A DNA stretch of 41,183 nt from positions 1 through 41,183 of the forward strand of contig NZ_BSTR01000064.1 in the NCBI RefSeq assembly GCF_030269645.1. The letters run 5' to 3'. The DNA comes from Actinokineospora sp. NBRC 105648 (lineage in GTDB: Bacteria; Actinomycetota; Actinomycetes; Mycobacteriales; Pseudonocardiaceae). Shown piece after piece: positions 1-7,413 of the stretch; position 1 is the stretch's first letter; each line of letters begins with the position of its first letter. Below the pieces are notes generated by a model. That model searched no databases. It was not told the origin of the DNA and saw only the letters and a program-made list of their open reading frames with translations. Position numbers and translations under genes: made by a program.

Positions 1-110
1 CTAGATCGAGCCCTGCTTGTAAATCGGGCAGCCCATGCGATGAGCCGCCAACAAGGTCGACCGTAGGTCGGCGTGCGGCACACCCCACGAGCTGCCCGAG
101 TAAGAGCGGG

Positions 111-250
111 GCTCGATTGGCTGGACTGCCTTCGTGCGGGGCCCCTAGAGCACCGCGGTGGGGAAAAAGCGTGGGGTGAAGGGCATCCCCACCACCAGGC
201 AAGTTTAGCGGTGCTCTCCCCCCACACGAAGGCAGTCCACCCAATCGAGC
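111..250. repeat. Long imperfect inverted repeat (hairpin or MITE-like element)
   Basis: Bases 111-141 and 220-250 are reverse complements over about 31 bp with two mismatches. Inside them, AGAGCACCGC (147-156) pairs with GCGGTGCTCT (208-217), and GGTGGGGA pairs with TCCCCACC nearer the centre. The whole element could fold into one rod of about 140 nt. No clear target-site duplication flanks it. It could be a MITE, an extragenic palindromic repeat or a structured RNA; the sequence alone does not decide. Confidence 0.8.
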
Positions 251-308
251 ACAAACGTAACGGGTGTTGCGTACCAGCGGGCTCGGCTTTTAGAGAGTGA
301 AAGATTTA

Positions 309-349
309 GGGCAAGGGCAAGGGCAAGGGCAGGGGCGCAGGGGGTGGGG
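309..349 (+). repeat. G-run tract, potential G-quadruplex
   Basis: GGG runs begin at 309, 315, 321 and 327, each separated by CAA, and are followed by longer runs at 332-335, 340-344 and 346-349. This fits the G3N1-7 quadruplex pattern on the plus strand. The tract lies just past the 3' end of the minus-strand acetyltransferase gene, so in that transcript it would be C-rich. Confidence 0.55.
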
Positions 350-354
350 CCCTG

Positions 355-1041
355 TCAGGGGTTTGTGGGGACTCGGGCGGCTTTGAACTCGACCTTGCGG
401 CGCAAGCGGAAGCCCAGGTTCTCGTAGAGGTTGATGGCGTTGGTGTTCGCGGCACCGGTGTGCAGGAACGGGGTTTCGCCTCTTGCCCTGATGCCGTGGG
501 CTATCGCTCGCACCAGCCTTGTTGCCAGGCCTTGGCCCCGGTGGTCCTCGTCAGTGCAGACAGCGCTGATCTCGGTCCAGCCCGGTGGGTGGAGTCGTTC
601 GCCTGCCATCGCGATCAGGGCGCCCTCGCGGCGGATTCCCAGGTAGGTGCCCAGTTCGATGGTCCTGGGTAGGAACGGACCCGGCTGGGTGCGCTGCACC
701 AGGGCGAGCATCTCCGGTACGTCTGCCTTGGTGAGGAGGATCGCCTCCGGGTCGGGGGCCGTCCTGAGGGACTCGTCCACCAGTTGTACGCCGTCGATCG
801 AGAAGGTGATCTCCCAGTCGGCCGGTGGGACGGCGGTGCCTGGCACGGTCACCTCGGCTCCGGGGCCTGCCAGGGTGGCGACGTCGGCCCAGGCCGAGGT
901 GGGTGCGTCGTCGGCGAGGGCCAGGAATGGGGCGACGTCCAACGGATAGCGGGCGGCGTCGCCGTGGCGTTCGGCGAAGTGGGCGTGGGGGCCGGTCAGG
1001 GCTGCCCAGATCGGGTTGTCCAAGACACGTTCGTCAGCCAC
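355..1041 (-). CDS. GNAT family N-acetyltransferase
   Basis: Probably transfers an acetyl group from acetyl-CoA to an unknown amine. The C-terminal half has a GNAT fold of the FR47 type: a strand-turn around GALIAMAGERL, the acetyl-CoA loop DHRGQGLATRLV (R/Q-x-x-G-x-G/A form), and the closing NAINLYENLGFR motif. The N-terminal half (LDNPIWAALTGPHAHFAE) is typical of two-part actinobacterial GNAT proteins. The GTG at 1041 is preferred because GGAG precedes it by 5 bases and the conserved region starts right after; the open frame runs on to an ATG at 1110. It is divergent from the monooxygenase pair. Substrate unknown. Confidence 0.85.
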   Translation of the reverse strand: MADERVLDNPIWAALTGPHAHFAERHGDAARYPLDVAPFLALADDAPTSAWADVATLAGPGAEVTVPGTAVPPADWEITFSIDGVQLVDESLRTAPDPEAILLTKADVPEMLALVQRTQPGPFLPRTIELGTYLGIRREGALIAMAGERLHPPGWTEISAVCTDEDHRGQGLATRLVRAIAHGIRARGETPFLHTGAANTNAINLYENLGFRLRRKVEFKAARVPTNP

Positions 1042-1135
1042 CACAACTCCCGTCCAGCACGGCACACCTGCTGTCCAGCATGCGTTCCGGCGTCCGTCGC
1101 GTCCATCCACTTGGCATGGTTCTCACATTCTGGTT

Positions 1136-1149
1136 GGCGCCCGGGCGCC
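1136..1149. promoter_or_regulatory. GGCGCCCGGGCGCC palindrome in divergent intergenic region
   Basis: This is a perfect 14-bp palindrome between the divergent acetyltransferase and monooxygenase genes, 14 bp upstream of the likely monooxygenase -10 box. It could be an operator, but an all-GC palindrome is weak evidence in such DNA. Confidence 0.3.
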
Positions 1150-1162
1150 CCGGCCCGATCAC

Positions 1163-1168
1163 TAGTGT
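1163..1168 (+). promoter_or_regulatory. -10 box of the monooxygenase pair
   Basis: TAGTGT fits the actinobacterial TANNNT -10 pattern. The predicted start of transcription leaves a short leader carrying the GGAGG ribosome site at 1189-1193 before the ATG at 1199. No -35 match is evident. Confidence 0.45.
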
Positions 1169-1198
1169 CGGGATCGGAACGGCGCTGGGGAGGCTGGG

Positions 1199-2170
1199 AT
1201 GTCGTTGTATCTCGCGTTGGAGGCCGATGGGGCCGGGGCCCATCCGGCGGCCTGGCGGTTCTCGGCGGAGGTCCTCCGGCCCGCCGGGGTCAAGGTGGCG
1301 GAGGCGGCCGGGATCGCGTTGGTGACCTTCGCCGACTCACCCGTCCCGCCGGGAGGGTTCCCCGGCCGGCTGGAAGCTGTGGGGCGGGCCGCGTTCCTGA
1401 GCACCCGGACGAAGCGGATCGGGTTGGGGCCCGCGGTGCCGACCGCGACCACCGAACCGTTCCACGTGGCCGCGCAGCTCGCGAGTCTCGACCACGCGTC
1501 GCGGGGGCGCGCCGCGTGGGTGGTGACCGGGTCCACCGCTGAGGAGTTGGCCACGGTCGGGACCACCGGTCCGCCGGGTGAGGCCGCTGACGTCGTCCGG
1601 GTCGTGCGCGCGCTGTGGGACTCCTGGGAGGACGACGCGATCATCAAGGACGTCGCCACCGGGCGCTTCCTCGACCCGGCCAAGGTGCACCACGTCGACT
1701 TCGAGGGTGCCACCTTCAGCGTGAAGGGACCGCTGATCACCCCCCGTCCGCCGCAGGGCCAGCCGGTCGTCGTCGCGGCCGAGGGTCTCGGTGTGGACGC
1801 CGACATCACCCTCGTCACCGCGCCCAAGGCGGGCCCCGGCTTGGTCTTCGCCGAGCTCGACGTCGTCCTGGACACCGACGAGCCCGCCGCGGACCGGTTG
1901 GGGCGGCTCGACGACGCGGAACCGTGGCACTCCACCAGGATCCGGCACGTGGGGTCGGCCGCCGGTCTGGTGCGGCTGCTCGACGAGCTGCGCGGGGCGG
2001 TCGACGGTGTCCGGTTGCACCTGGCCGAGCTCGCGCTGGACCTGCCCGTGCTCGCCGAGCACGTCCTGCCCGCGCTGGACCTCCCGCCACAGCGGGAGAC
2101 CTTGCGGGCCACGCTCGGGCTCGGCAAGCCCGCCAACCGGTTCGCCGCGACAGGGGGAGGTTCGCGATGA
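1199..2170 (+). CDS. Luciferase-like (LLM class) flavin-dependent oxidoreductase
   Basis: A protein of 323 residues with the bacterial-luciferase TIM-barrel pattern: an early RLEAVGRAAFLSTRTKRIGLGP segment, then AAQLASLDHASRGRAAWVVTG, the standard 'LD.lS.GRa.w.vvTg' block that lines the FMN site. The middle RVVRALWDSWEDDA segment is typical of the NtaA/DszA branch. The C-terminal third is shorter and more divergent than in the gene that follows. It overlaps that gene by four bases (ATGA at 2167), so the two are probably co-translated and may act on related substrates or as a pair. Such enzymes need reduced FMN from a separate reductase; none is in the window. Substrate unknown. Confidence 0.85.
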   Translation: MSLYLALEADGAGAHPAAWRFSAEVLRPAGVKVAEAAGIALVTFADSPVPPGGFPGRLEAVGRAAFLSTRTKRIGLGPAVPTATTEPFHVAAQLASLDHASRGRAAWVVTGSTAEELATVGTTGPPGEAADVVRVVRALWDSWEDDAIIKDVATGRFLDPAKVHHVDFEGATFSVKGPLITPRPPQGQPVVVAAEGLGVDADITLVTAPKAGPGLVFAELDVVLDTDEPAADRLGRLDDAEPWHSTRIRHVGSAAGLVRLLDELRGAVDGVRLHLAELALDLPVLAEHVLPALDLPPQRETLRATLGLGKPANRFAATGGGSR

Positions 2171-3465
2171 GCGCGCCCTACGACGAGAACGCGCAGGTGC
2201 ACCTCGGCGTCTTCTACACCGGGGTCGGACCGCACTACCTGTGGGCGGACCCGTCCGCCGGGGAGCACAACGACATCGACACCATCGTCGAGGTCGCCCG
2301 CACCCTGGAGCGGGGCCTCTTCGACGCCTTCTTCTTCGGCGAGGGCCTGCGCGTGCGGGAGAACCGGGGCGAGATCCTCGCGCTTGACGTGGCCGGTCGG
2401 CCGGACGCCATCACCCACCTGTCCGCGCTGGCCGGGGCCACCGAGCGGATCGGTCTGGTGGCCACCCAGAACACCACCTACAACTTCCCCGCCGACCTGG
2501 CCCGTCGACTGGCCACTTTGGACTACTTGTCCGAGGGACGGGCGGGCTGGAACGTGGTCACCACCGACAACGCCTGGACCGGGGCCAACTTCCGGCGCGG
2601 CGGCTGGCTGCCGCACGAGCGCCGCTACGAGCGCGCCACCCAGTTCGTCGAGGCCGCCAAGGCGATCTGGGACGCCTGGGGCACCGACACCCAGGTCGAG
2701 CGGCACACCGACCTGGTCGACCTGCGCGCCGCGGCGACCGTGCCGCGCAGCCCGCAGGGCAGGCCGGTGCTGTTCCAGGCGGGCGACTCCCCCGGCGGCC
2801 GGGAGCTGGCCGCGCGGCACGCCGACGTGGTGTTCACCGCCAACACCGACTACCAGAAGGCCCTGGCCTACGCCGCCGACCTGCGCGCCCGGCTGGCCGC
2901 GCACGGGCGGTCGCCGGACTCGCTGCGCATCCTGCCCGGCGCGGCGGTGATCCTGGGCGACACCGTCGCCGAGGCGCAGGAGCGCGCCGAGTGGGTGCGC
3001 GGGCAGCAGATCAACCCGCAGCGGGCGATCGCGTTCCTGGAGCAGTACTGGGACGCCGATCTGTCCGGTTACGACCCGGATGGCCCGTTGCCCGACATCG
3101 AGCCCTCCGCGGCCGAGCTGGACCCCTCGCGCGGCACGATCTCGATCGCGGACCGCTCCGGCAAGCTCGACCGGATCCGGCAGTGGCGGCAGCTGGCCGA
3201 GGACAAGCAGCTCTCCATCCGGCAGCTGGTGCTCGAGGTGCAGCCGCGGGAGCGGGTCTTCATCGGCACGCCCTCGGGCATCGCCGACGAGTGGGCTCGC
3301 TACGTGCGCACCCGCGCGGTGGACGGGTTCAACATCACGCCCTACCTGGTCCCCTCCACTGTGGACGAGATCGTGGACCGGCTGGTCCCGCAGCTGCAGG
3401 AGCGCGGCGTGTACCGGACCGCCTACGAAGGCACAACGCTGCGCGAGCACCTGAACCTGGGCTAG
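2167..3465 (+). CDS. NtaA/DmoA-family FMN-dependent monooxygenase
   Basis: A protein of 432 residues, the normal length of the NtaA/SnaA/DszA/SoxA group, which use reduced FMN and O2 to oxidise small sulfur- or nitrogen-containing compounds. Visible family blocks are HYLWADPSAGEHNDIDTIVEVARTLE, the FDAFFFGEGL segment, GLVATQNTTYNFPADLARRLATLDYLSEGRAGWNVVTT, and PRSPQGRPVLFQAGDSPGGRELAARHADVVFT. The C-terminal FIGTPSGIADEWARY...VDGFNITPYLVPSTVDEIVDRLVPQLQERG block is complete, so the gene is intact. The ATG at 2167 overlaps the previous stop. Residues STVD near the end are encoded by an iterated palindrome. Substrate cannot be read from sequence. Confidence 0.9.
   Translation: MSAPYDENAQVHLGVFYTGVGPHYLWADPSAGEHNDIDTIVEVARTLERGLFDAFFFGEGLRVRENRGEILALDVAGRPDAITHLSALAGATERIGLVATQNTTYNFPADLARRLATLDYLSEGRAGWNVVTTDNAWTGANFRRGGWLPHERRYERATQFVEAAKAIWDAWGTDTQVERHTDLVDLRAAATVPRSPQGRPVLFQAGDSPGGRELAARHADVVFTANTDYQKALAYAADLRARLAAHGRSPDSLRILPGAAVILGDTVAEAQERAEWVRGQQINPQRAIAFLEQYWDADLSGYDPDGPLPDIEPSAAELDPSRGTISIADRSGKLDRIRQWRQLAEDKQLSIRQLVLEVQPRERVFIGTPSGIADEWARYVRTRAVDGFNITPYLVPSTVDEIVDRLVPQLQERGVYRTAYEGTTLREHLNLG
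3355..3366 (+). repeat. Iterated palindrome, copy 1 (TCCACTGTGGAC)
   Basis: Lies inside the NtaA-family gene and encodes STVD as TCC ACT GTG GAC. Its outer left base is C instead of G, so the palindrome here is 11 bp (TCCACTGTGGA). Confidence 0.8.
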
Positions 3466-3488
3466 CGAAACCCGGTTCGCCCACTGGG

Positions 3489-3494
3489 GATACT
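3489..3494 (+). promoter_or_regulatory. -10 box for a leaderless mRNA
   Basis: GATACT ends 6 bases before the ATG at 3501, the spacing expected when transcription starts at the A of the start codon. No ribosome site precedes that ATG. Confidence 0.5.
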
Positions 3495-3500
3495 CAGGGC

Positions 3501-4433
3501 ATGGTGGATGGGGTGGGCGGCAACCGCCTGGAGTGGCAGGCGGTCCCGGTGGGCGTGCGCGCGGTCGTCGAGGCGGCGCTGGGATCGGGCGTGGTGCGGG
3601 CGGTGAACCAGCGGGGCGGCTTCTCCCCCGGGCTGGCCGCCCGGGTCCGGCTGGCCGACGGCCGGGGTGTGTTCGTCAAGGCCGCGGGTCGGGCGCTCAA
3701 CCCGGTCACCACCGACCTGCACCGCCGGGAGGCCTACGTCGCCGCCCGGCTGCCCGCGACCGTGCCCGCGCCCCGGCTGCTGTGGTGGCACGACGACGGC
3801 GACTGGGTGGTGCTGGTCTTCGAGGAGGTCGCGGGCCACCAGCCGACCCTGCCCTGGCAGCGCGCCGACTGGCACCGGGTGCACGCCGCGCTGGTGGGCC
3901 TGGCCGAGGTGCTCACCCCGAGCCCGGTCGAGGCGAACCCGATCAACGCCGACGGCGACGACTTCTCCGGCTGGCGCAGCCTGGCCGCCGACCCGGCGCT
4001 GGCCGCCCGGCTGGACCCGTGGTCGCGGGCCAACCTCGACCGGCTCGCCGAGCTGGAGCGCCGCTGGCCGGCCGCGGCGGCGGGCGAGACGCTGCTGCAC
4101 GGCGACCCGCGCGCGGACAACCTGCTGCTCACCGCCGAGGGCGTGGTGTTCGTCGACTGGCCGCAGGCCGCCGTCGGGGCCCGCTGGGTCGACCTGCTGT
4201 GCATGCTGCCCAGCGTCGCCATGCAGGGCGGTCCCGACCCGGCCGAGACCTGGCGGACCTCGCCGCTGGCGCGCGGCGCCGACCCGGACGCGGTGAACGC
4301 CGTCCTGGCCGCGGTCACCGGCTACTTCGCCCACTCCGCGCTGCTGCCCGCCCCGCGGGGCCTGCCCCGGCTGCGCGACTTCCAGCGCGCCCAGGCCAGC
4401 CCGGCCCTGGCCTGGCTGCGGTCGCGCCTCTGA
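3501..4433 (+). CDS. APH-family phosphotransferase (kinase-like)
   Basis: A 310-residue protein with the aminoglycoside-phosphotransferase fold. The catalytic Brenner motif is LLHGDPRADN (H200, D202, N207) and the metal-binding aspartate is D219 in VFVDWPQ. The N-lobe has a glycine-rich strand (GGFSPGLAARVRLADG) and a lysine in VFVKAAG that may contact ATP. The FEEVAGHQPTLPWQ hinge is typical of the family. These are usually small-molecule kinases; true aminoglycoside resistance cannot be assumed. The gene has its own likely leaderless promoter (GATACT) rather than being part of the monooxygenase operon. A second, distinct APH-fold gene follows at 5184. Confidence 0.85.
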   Translation: MVDGVGGNRLEWQAVPVGVRAVVEAALGSGVVRAVNQRGGFSPGLAARVRLADGRGVFVKAAGRALNPVTTDLHRREAYVAARLPATVPAPRLLWWHDDGDWVVLVFEEVAGHQPTLPWQRADWHRVHAALVGLAEVLTPSPVEANPINADGDDFSGWRSLAADPALAARLDPWSRANLDRLAELERRWPAAAAGETLLHGDPRADNLLLTAEGVVFVDWPQAAVGARWVDLLCMLPSVAMQGGPDPAETWRTSPLARGADPDAVNAVLAAVTGYFAHSALLPAPRGLPRLRDFQRAQASPALAWLRSRL

Positions 4434-4592
4434 GCCCGCCGGCGGTCCGGACTGGACGGTCGGGCTCGGCCCCCATCGGGGGAACTCCCGACGCCGCCGC
4501 GGCGGCGCGGTATCCGGGGCCGCTCCCCGCGCTCTTCTCCTGGTGTGGCGAGCGGGTCATGGGGGCCGCTCGCCCGGACCCGAGGGGGAGCG

Positions 4593-5090
4593 ATGGGGCT
4601 CATCGGCAAGATCGGCAAAGTCGGCAAGTTCGGCAAGGTCGGCAGCGTCTCAGTCCTGGTGGCGACGACCATCGCGGTGATCGGGCTGGGCGCGGGCACC
4701 GCGAGCGCCGACGCGCGCCAGGTGGCGGACGGGACCGACCCGATCCGCACCGGCTGCGCGAACGACGCGTTCACCGCACGGGAGGCCCGCGGCGCGCTCG
4801 GCGGGGTCGACCGGGTGCTGGTGGAGCTGCGCTACAGCCCACGCTGCAAGACCGCGTGGGCGCGGGTCACCACGCTCGGCATACCGGACTGCGTGCCCGG
4901 TTCGGACTTCTGCGGTCAGGCCATCGTGCACCGCGACAGCGACGGGCGGGAGCAGCACTGCGCCATCCCGGCCCGAGCGCACGGCTGCTACACCGCGCAG
5001 CTCAACGACAACCGCGTGACCTCGTACGCGTTCGGGTGGGCTGACGTCGGCGCGCACACCGCGTACGCGCAGACCGGTTCGTACCGCTGA
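4593..5090 (+). CDS. Secreted DUF2690 family protein
   Basis: A 165-residue protein. Residues 1-39 form a signal peptide with an odd n-region of repeated Gly-Lys units (GKIGKVGKFGKVG), a hydrophobic core SVLVATTIAVIGLGAG and an ASA cleavage site after residue 39. The mature part matches DUF2690: DPIRTGC, then ELRYSPRCKTAWARV, plus later cysteines in PDCVPGSDFC, EQHC and HGCY, suggesting three disulfides. The start at 4593 is set by GAGGGGGAG at 4582-4590. A strong hairpin follows the stop. Function of the family is unknown. Confidence 0.8.
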   Translation: MGLIGKIGKVGKFGKVGSVSVLVATTIAVIGLGAGTASADARQVADGTDPIRTGCANDAFTAREARGALGGVDRVLVELRYSPRCKTAWARVTTLGIPDCVPGSDFCGQAIVHRDSDGREQHCAIPARAHGCYTAQLNDNRVTSYAFGWADVGAHTAYAQTGSYR

Positions 5091-5093
5091 CCA

Positions 5094-5133
5094 GGACCGG
5101 CCCGGCGGTTCAGGGGGTCTGCCGGGCCGGTCC
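5094..5133 (+). terminator. Hairpin terminator after the DUF2690 gene
   Basis: GGACCGGCCCGGC (5094-5106) is an exact reverse complement of 5121-5133, with a 14-base loop. It starts four bases after the stop codon at 5090. There is no T run, as is common for GC-rich actinobacterial terminators. Confidence 0.75.
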
Positions 5134-5170
5134 CCGTGGAATCCGCAGGCGCGGCGGGCGGGATGCGATC

Positions 5171-5176
5171 TAGCGT
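5171..5176 (+). promoter_or_regulatory. -10 box for a leaderless mRNA
   Basis: TAGCGT ends 7 bases before the ATG at 5184. There is no Shine-Dalgarno sequence, which decides this start over the longer open frame from 5136. Confidence 0.6.
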
Positions 5177-5183
5177 TGTCCGC

Positions 5184-6035
5184 ATGAGACCTTCCGACGA
5201 GGTGCTGGCCTGGGTGTCCGAAGTGGCGGGTGCGGTGGTCACCGGGGTCACCGGGCTGCGCGCTGGCGGCACGCCGTGGATCGTGCGCTTCGCAGACGCG
5301 CCCGCGGTGGTGCTGCGCACCGCCGACGGCGACCACGACCGGTTCGGCGTCGAGGTCGCCGCACTCGCCGCGGCCGAGGAGCACGGGCTGCCCGCGCCGC
5401 GCCTGATCGCCTTCAACCCGCTGCTGCCCGCCATGGCCATGACCGCGCTCGCGGGCACCAGCAAGCTCACCGGTCCACCTTCGACGTCTCGCCTGCGCGC
5501 GCTGGGCGCGGTCACCGCGAGGCTGACCGCCCCGATGACACCGACGGACGCGCTGCCGCTGCGCGCGAAACCCTTGGACAGCGAGGAGTTCACCGCCCGC
5601 TCGCCCGCACAGGTCGAGGCGCTGGCCGCCGTGGCGGACTACGAACCGGCGCCCGCGCGCCCGGTCCTGGTGCACGGCGACCTGTGGCAGGGCAACACCG
5701 TCTGGGACGGCGACACCTGCCTGGGCATCGTCGACTGGGAGTACGCCGGGGTCGGACCGCACGGGGTCGACCTGGGTTCGCTGCGCTGCGACGTGGCCAC
5801 CTCGGTCGGGGTCGAGGCGGTCGACGAGGTCCTCGCGGGCTGGGAAGCCGAGGCCGGCGGCCCCGCCGCGGAAGTCGCCTACTGGGACGTCATGGCCGGT
5901 CTGAGCACGCCGGCGGACATGGCGGACTGGTTGCCGGTGCTGCACGACCAGGGCCGCACCGACCTCGACGGACCCACCGCGACCGCGCGCCGGGACGCGT
6001 TCCTGCGGACCGCGATCGTCGCCCTCGGGCGATAG
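5184..6035 (+). CDS. APH-family phosphotransferase, fructosamine/choline-kinase-like
   Basis: A 283-residue protein with the APH fold: Brenner motif LVHGDLWQGN (H164, D166, N171) and metal-binding D184 in GIVDWEYAGVGPHGVDLG. The HGDLWQGN...DWEYAG spacing resembles fructosamine-kinase and choline-kinase type members rather than classical aminoglycoside enzymes. The N-lobe is short (AGGTPWIVRFADAPAVVLRTA). The start at 5184 fits a leaderless transcript with TAGCGT seven bases upstream. The stop codon TAG forms part of the likely -10 box of the downstream ATPase gene, only 10 bases away. Whether it belongs functionally with the ATPase/HNH pair is unknown. Confidence 0.85.
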   Translation: MRPSDEVLAWVSEVAGAVVTGVTGLRAGGTPWIVRFADAPAVVLRTADGDHDRFGVEVAALAAAEEHGLPAPRLIAFNPLLPAMAMTALAGTSKLTGPPSTSRLRALGAVTARLTAPMTPTDALPLRAKPLDSEEFTARSPAQVEALAAVADYEPAPARPVLVHGDLWQGNTVWDGDTCLGIVDWEYAGVGPHGVDLGSLRCDVATSVGVEAVDEVLAGWEAEAGGPAAEVAYWDVMAGLSTPADMADWLPVLHDQGRTDLDGPTATARRDAFLRTAIVALGR

Positions 6036-6038
6036 TGT
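6033..6038 (+). promoter_or_regulatory. -10 box of the ATPase/HNH pair, overlapping a stop codon
   Basis: TAGTGT begins with the TAG stop of the upstream kinase gene and ends 7 bases before the ATG at 6046. The ATPase mRNA would therefore be leaderless and could be expressed separately from the kinase. Confidence 0.55.
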
Positions 6039-6045
6039 TCGGACC

Positions 6046-7413
6046 ATGTACGTCTCGCGGGTCCGGCTCGCCAACGTCCGCGGCTTCCACGACGGCCGGG
6101 CCGTCGACCTGGACCTGCGCAGGCCGGACGGCAGCTACGCGGGCTGGACGGTGCTCGCGGGTCGCAACGGGTCGGGCAAGACCTCGCTGCTGCGCGGCAT
6201 CGCGCTCGCGGTCGGCGGCCCGGCGGCGGCGCGCACCCTGGTCGCCGACTTCGACAACTGGATCTCGGTCGGCAAGCCCGACGCGACCGCCGCCGTCCAG
6301 CTGACCTTCGACCCGAACTTCGAGCGGTTCAAGAAGGGCAGGCCGCCGGAGCGCCCGTTCTGGGCGGGCCTGCGCTGGACCGCCGCCGACGCCGAGGACA
6401 CCGCGCGTGCCCGCCGCCCGGTGCAGCCCTCGCTGGAGGAGCACAGCGAGGACGGCCGGGCCAAGACCGCGCCGCGCAACGGACCGTGGCACGACAACCC
6501 ATCCGGCTGGTTCTGCGCCGCCTACGGCCCGTTCCGCAGGCTGGTCGGCGGCACCGGCGACGTGCAGCGGCTGATGCTCGGCTCGGGCAGCGTGGCCCGG
6601 ATGGCGAGCCTGTTCCACGAGGACGCCTCGCTGGCCGAGGGCGTGGCCTGGCTGATCGAGCAGCACCTGCGGGCGCTGGAGCGGCGCGAGGGGGCCCGCT
6701 ACCTCAAGGAGTCCGCGCTGCGCATCCTCGGCGACGGCCTGCTGCCCGACGACTACCGGATCAACGAGGTCGACTCCGAGGGCCTGTGGGTCTCCGACGG
6801 CGGCCACCGGTTCCCGCTGCGCGAGATGAGCGACGGCTACCGCACCGTGGTGGCGCTGGTGGTCGACCTGCTCAAGCAGCTCTACGAGAGCTTCGGCGAC
6901 CTGTACCTGGAGTCCACCGACAGCGGCGGCGCGGTGGTCGGCGTGCCCGGCGTGGTGATCATCGACGAGATCGACGCGCACCTGCACGTTTCCTGGCAGA
7001 AGCGGATCGGCGAGTGGCTCAAGCGGCACTTCCCGGCGATCCAGTTCATCGTCACCACGCACAGCCCCTACATCTGCCAGTCGGCCGACCCGGCGGGCCT
7101 GATCCGGCTGCCCGGCCCGGACCAGGACACCAGCCCGCAGACGGTGGACGACGACCTGTGGGAGCGGATCGTCTACGGCACCGGCGACGACGCGGTGCTC
7201 TCCGACCTGTTCGGCCTGGACACCGCCTACTCGGCGCGGGCGATCGTGCTGCGCCACGAGCTGGTGGAGCTGGAGCTGCGGGTGCTCGACGGCACCGCCG
7301 ACGAGCGGCAGCGGGCCCGCTACCACGCGCTCAAGGGCACCCTGACCAGCTCACCGTCGTCGCGGGTCACCGAGGTGGCGGCGCGGATGATCGCGGGCGA
7401 CGAGCACCGGTGA
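6046..7413 (+). CDS. AAA family ATPase, PtuA-like (candidate Septu defence ATPase)
   Basis: A 455-residue SMC/ABC-like ATPase. It has Walker A GRNGSGKT (39-46) after an N-terminal VSRVRLANVRGFHDGRAVDLDL strand typical of the AAA_15/AAA_21 group, a signature-like EMSDGYR (260-266), Walker B VVIIDEID with D307/E308, and an H-loop THS with H339. There is no C-terminal TOPRIM domain, so it is not an OLD nuclease. It overlaps the HNH nuclease gene by four bases (GTGA at 7410). An ATPase directly coupled to an HNH nuclease is the layout of Septu systems (PtuA + PtuB), where the ATPase controls a nuclease that acts on phage infection. Assignment to Septu is inference from domains and order. Confidence 0.85.
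   Translation: MYVSRVRLANVRGFHDGRAVDLDLRRPDGSYAGWTVLAGRNGSGKTSLLRGIALAVGGPAAARTLVADFDNWISVGKPDATAAVQLTFDPNFERFKKGRPPERPFWAGLRWTAADAEDTARARRPVQPSLEEHSEDGRAKTAPRNGPWHDNPSGWFCAAYGPFRRLVGGTGDVQRLMLGSGSVARMASLFHEDASLAEGVAWLIEQHLRALERREGARYLKESALRILGDGLLPDDYRINEVDSEGLWVSDGGHRFPLREMSDGYRTVVALVVDLLKQLYESFGDLYLESTDSGGAVVGVPGVVIIDEIDAHLHVSWQKRIGEWLKRHFPAIQFIVTTHSPYICQSADPAGLIRLPGPDQDTSPQTVDDDLWERIVYGTGDDAVLSDLFGLDTAYSARAIVLRHELVELELRVLDGTADERQRARYHALKGTLTSSPSSRVTEVAARMIAGDEHR

Larger units (their letters stand above)
1..354. other. Region without a convincing gene
   Basis: No ORF here has recognisable homology. The open frame at 73-300 runs through both arms of an inverted repeat, so its coding look is an artefact of the repeat. 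A minus-strand frame ending at the TAG of bases 1-3 is open for about 47 codons back to 145 but has no clear start. The region holds the hairpin at 111-250 and the G-run tract at 309-349. Confidence 0.6.

Noticed and set aside
111..250. Integron attC site
   Set aside because: Length and fold would fit, but the RYYYAAC/GTTRRRY core sites are missing.
73..300. 75-residue plus-strand open frame
   Set aside because: It consists mainly of the two arms of the 111-250 inverted repeat and has no ribosome site or homology.
3501..4433. Aminoglycoside resistance gene
   Set aside because: The APH fold is clear but shared by many metabolic kinases; nothing specific to aminoglycoside enzymes was seen.
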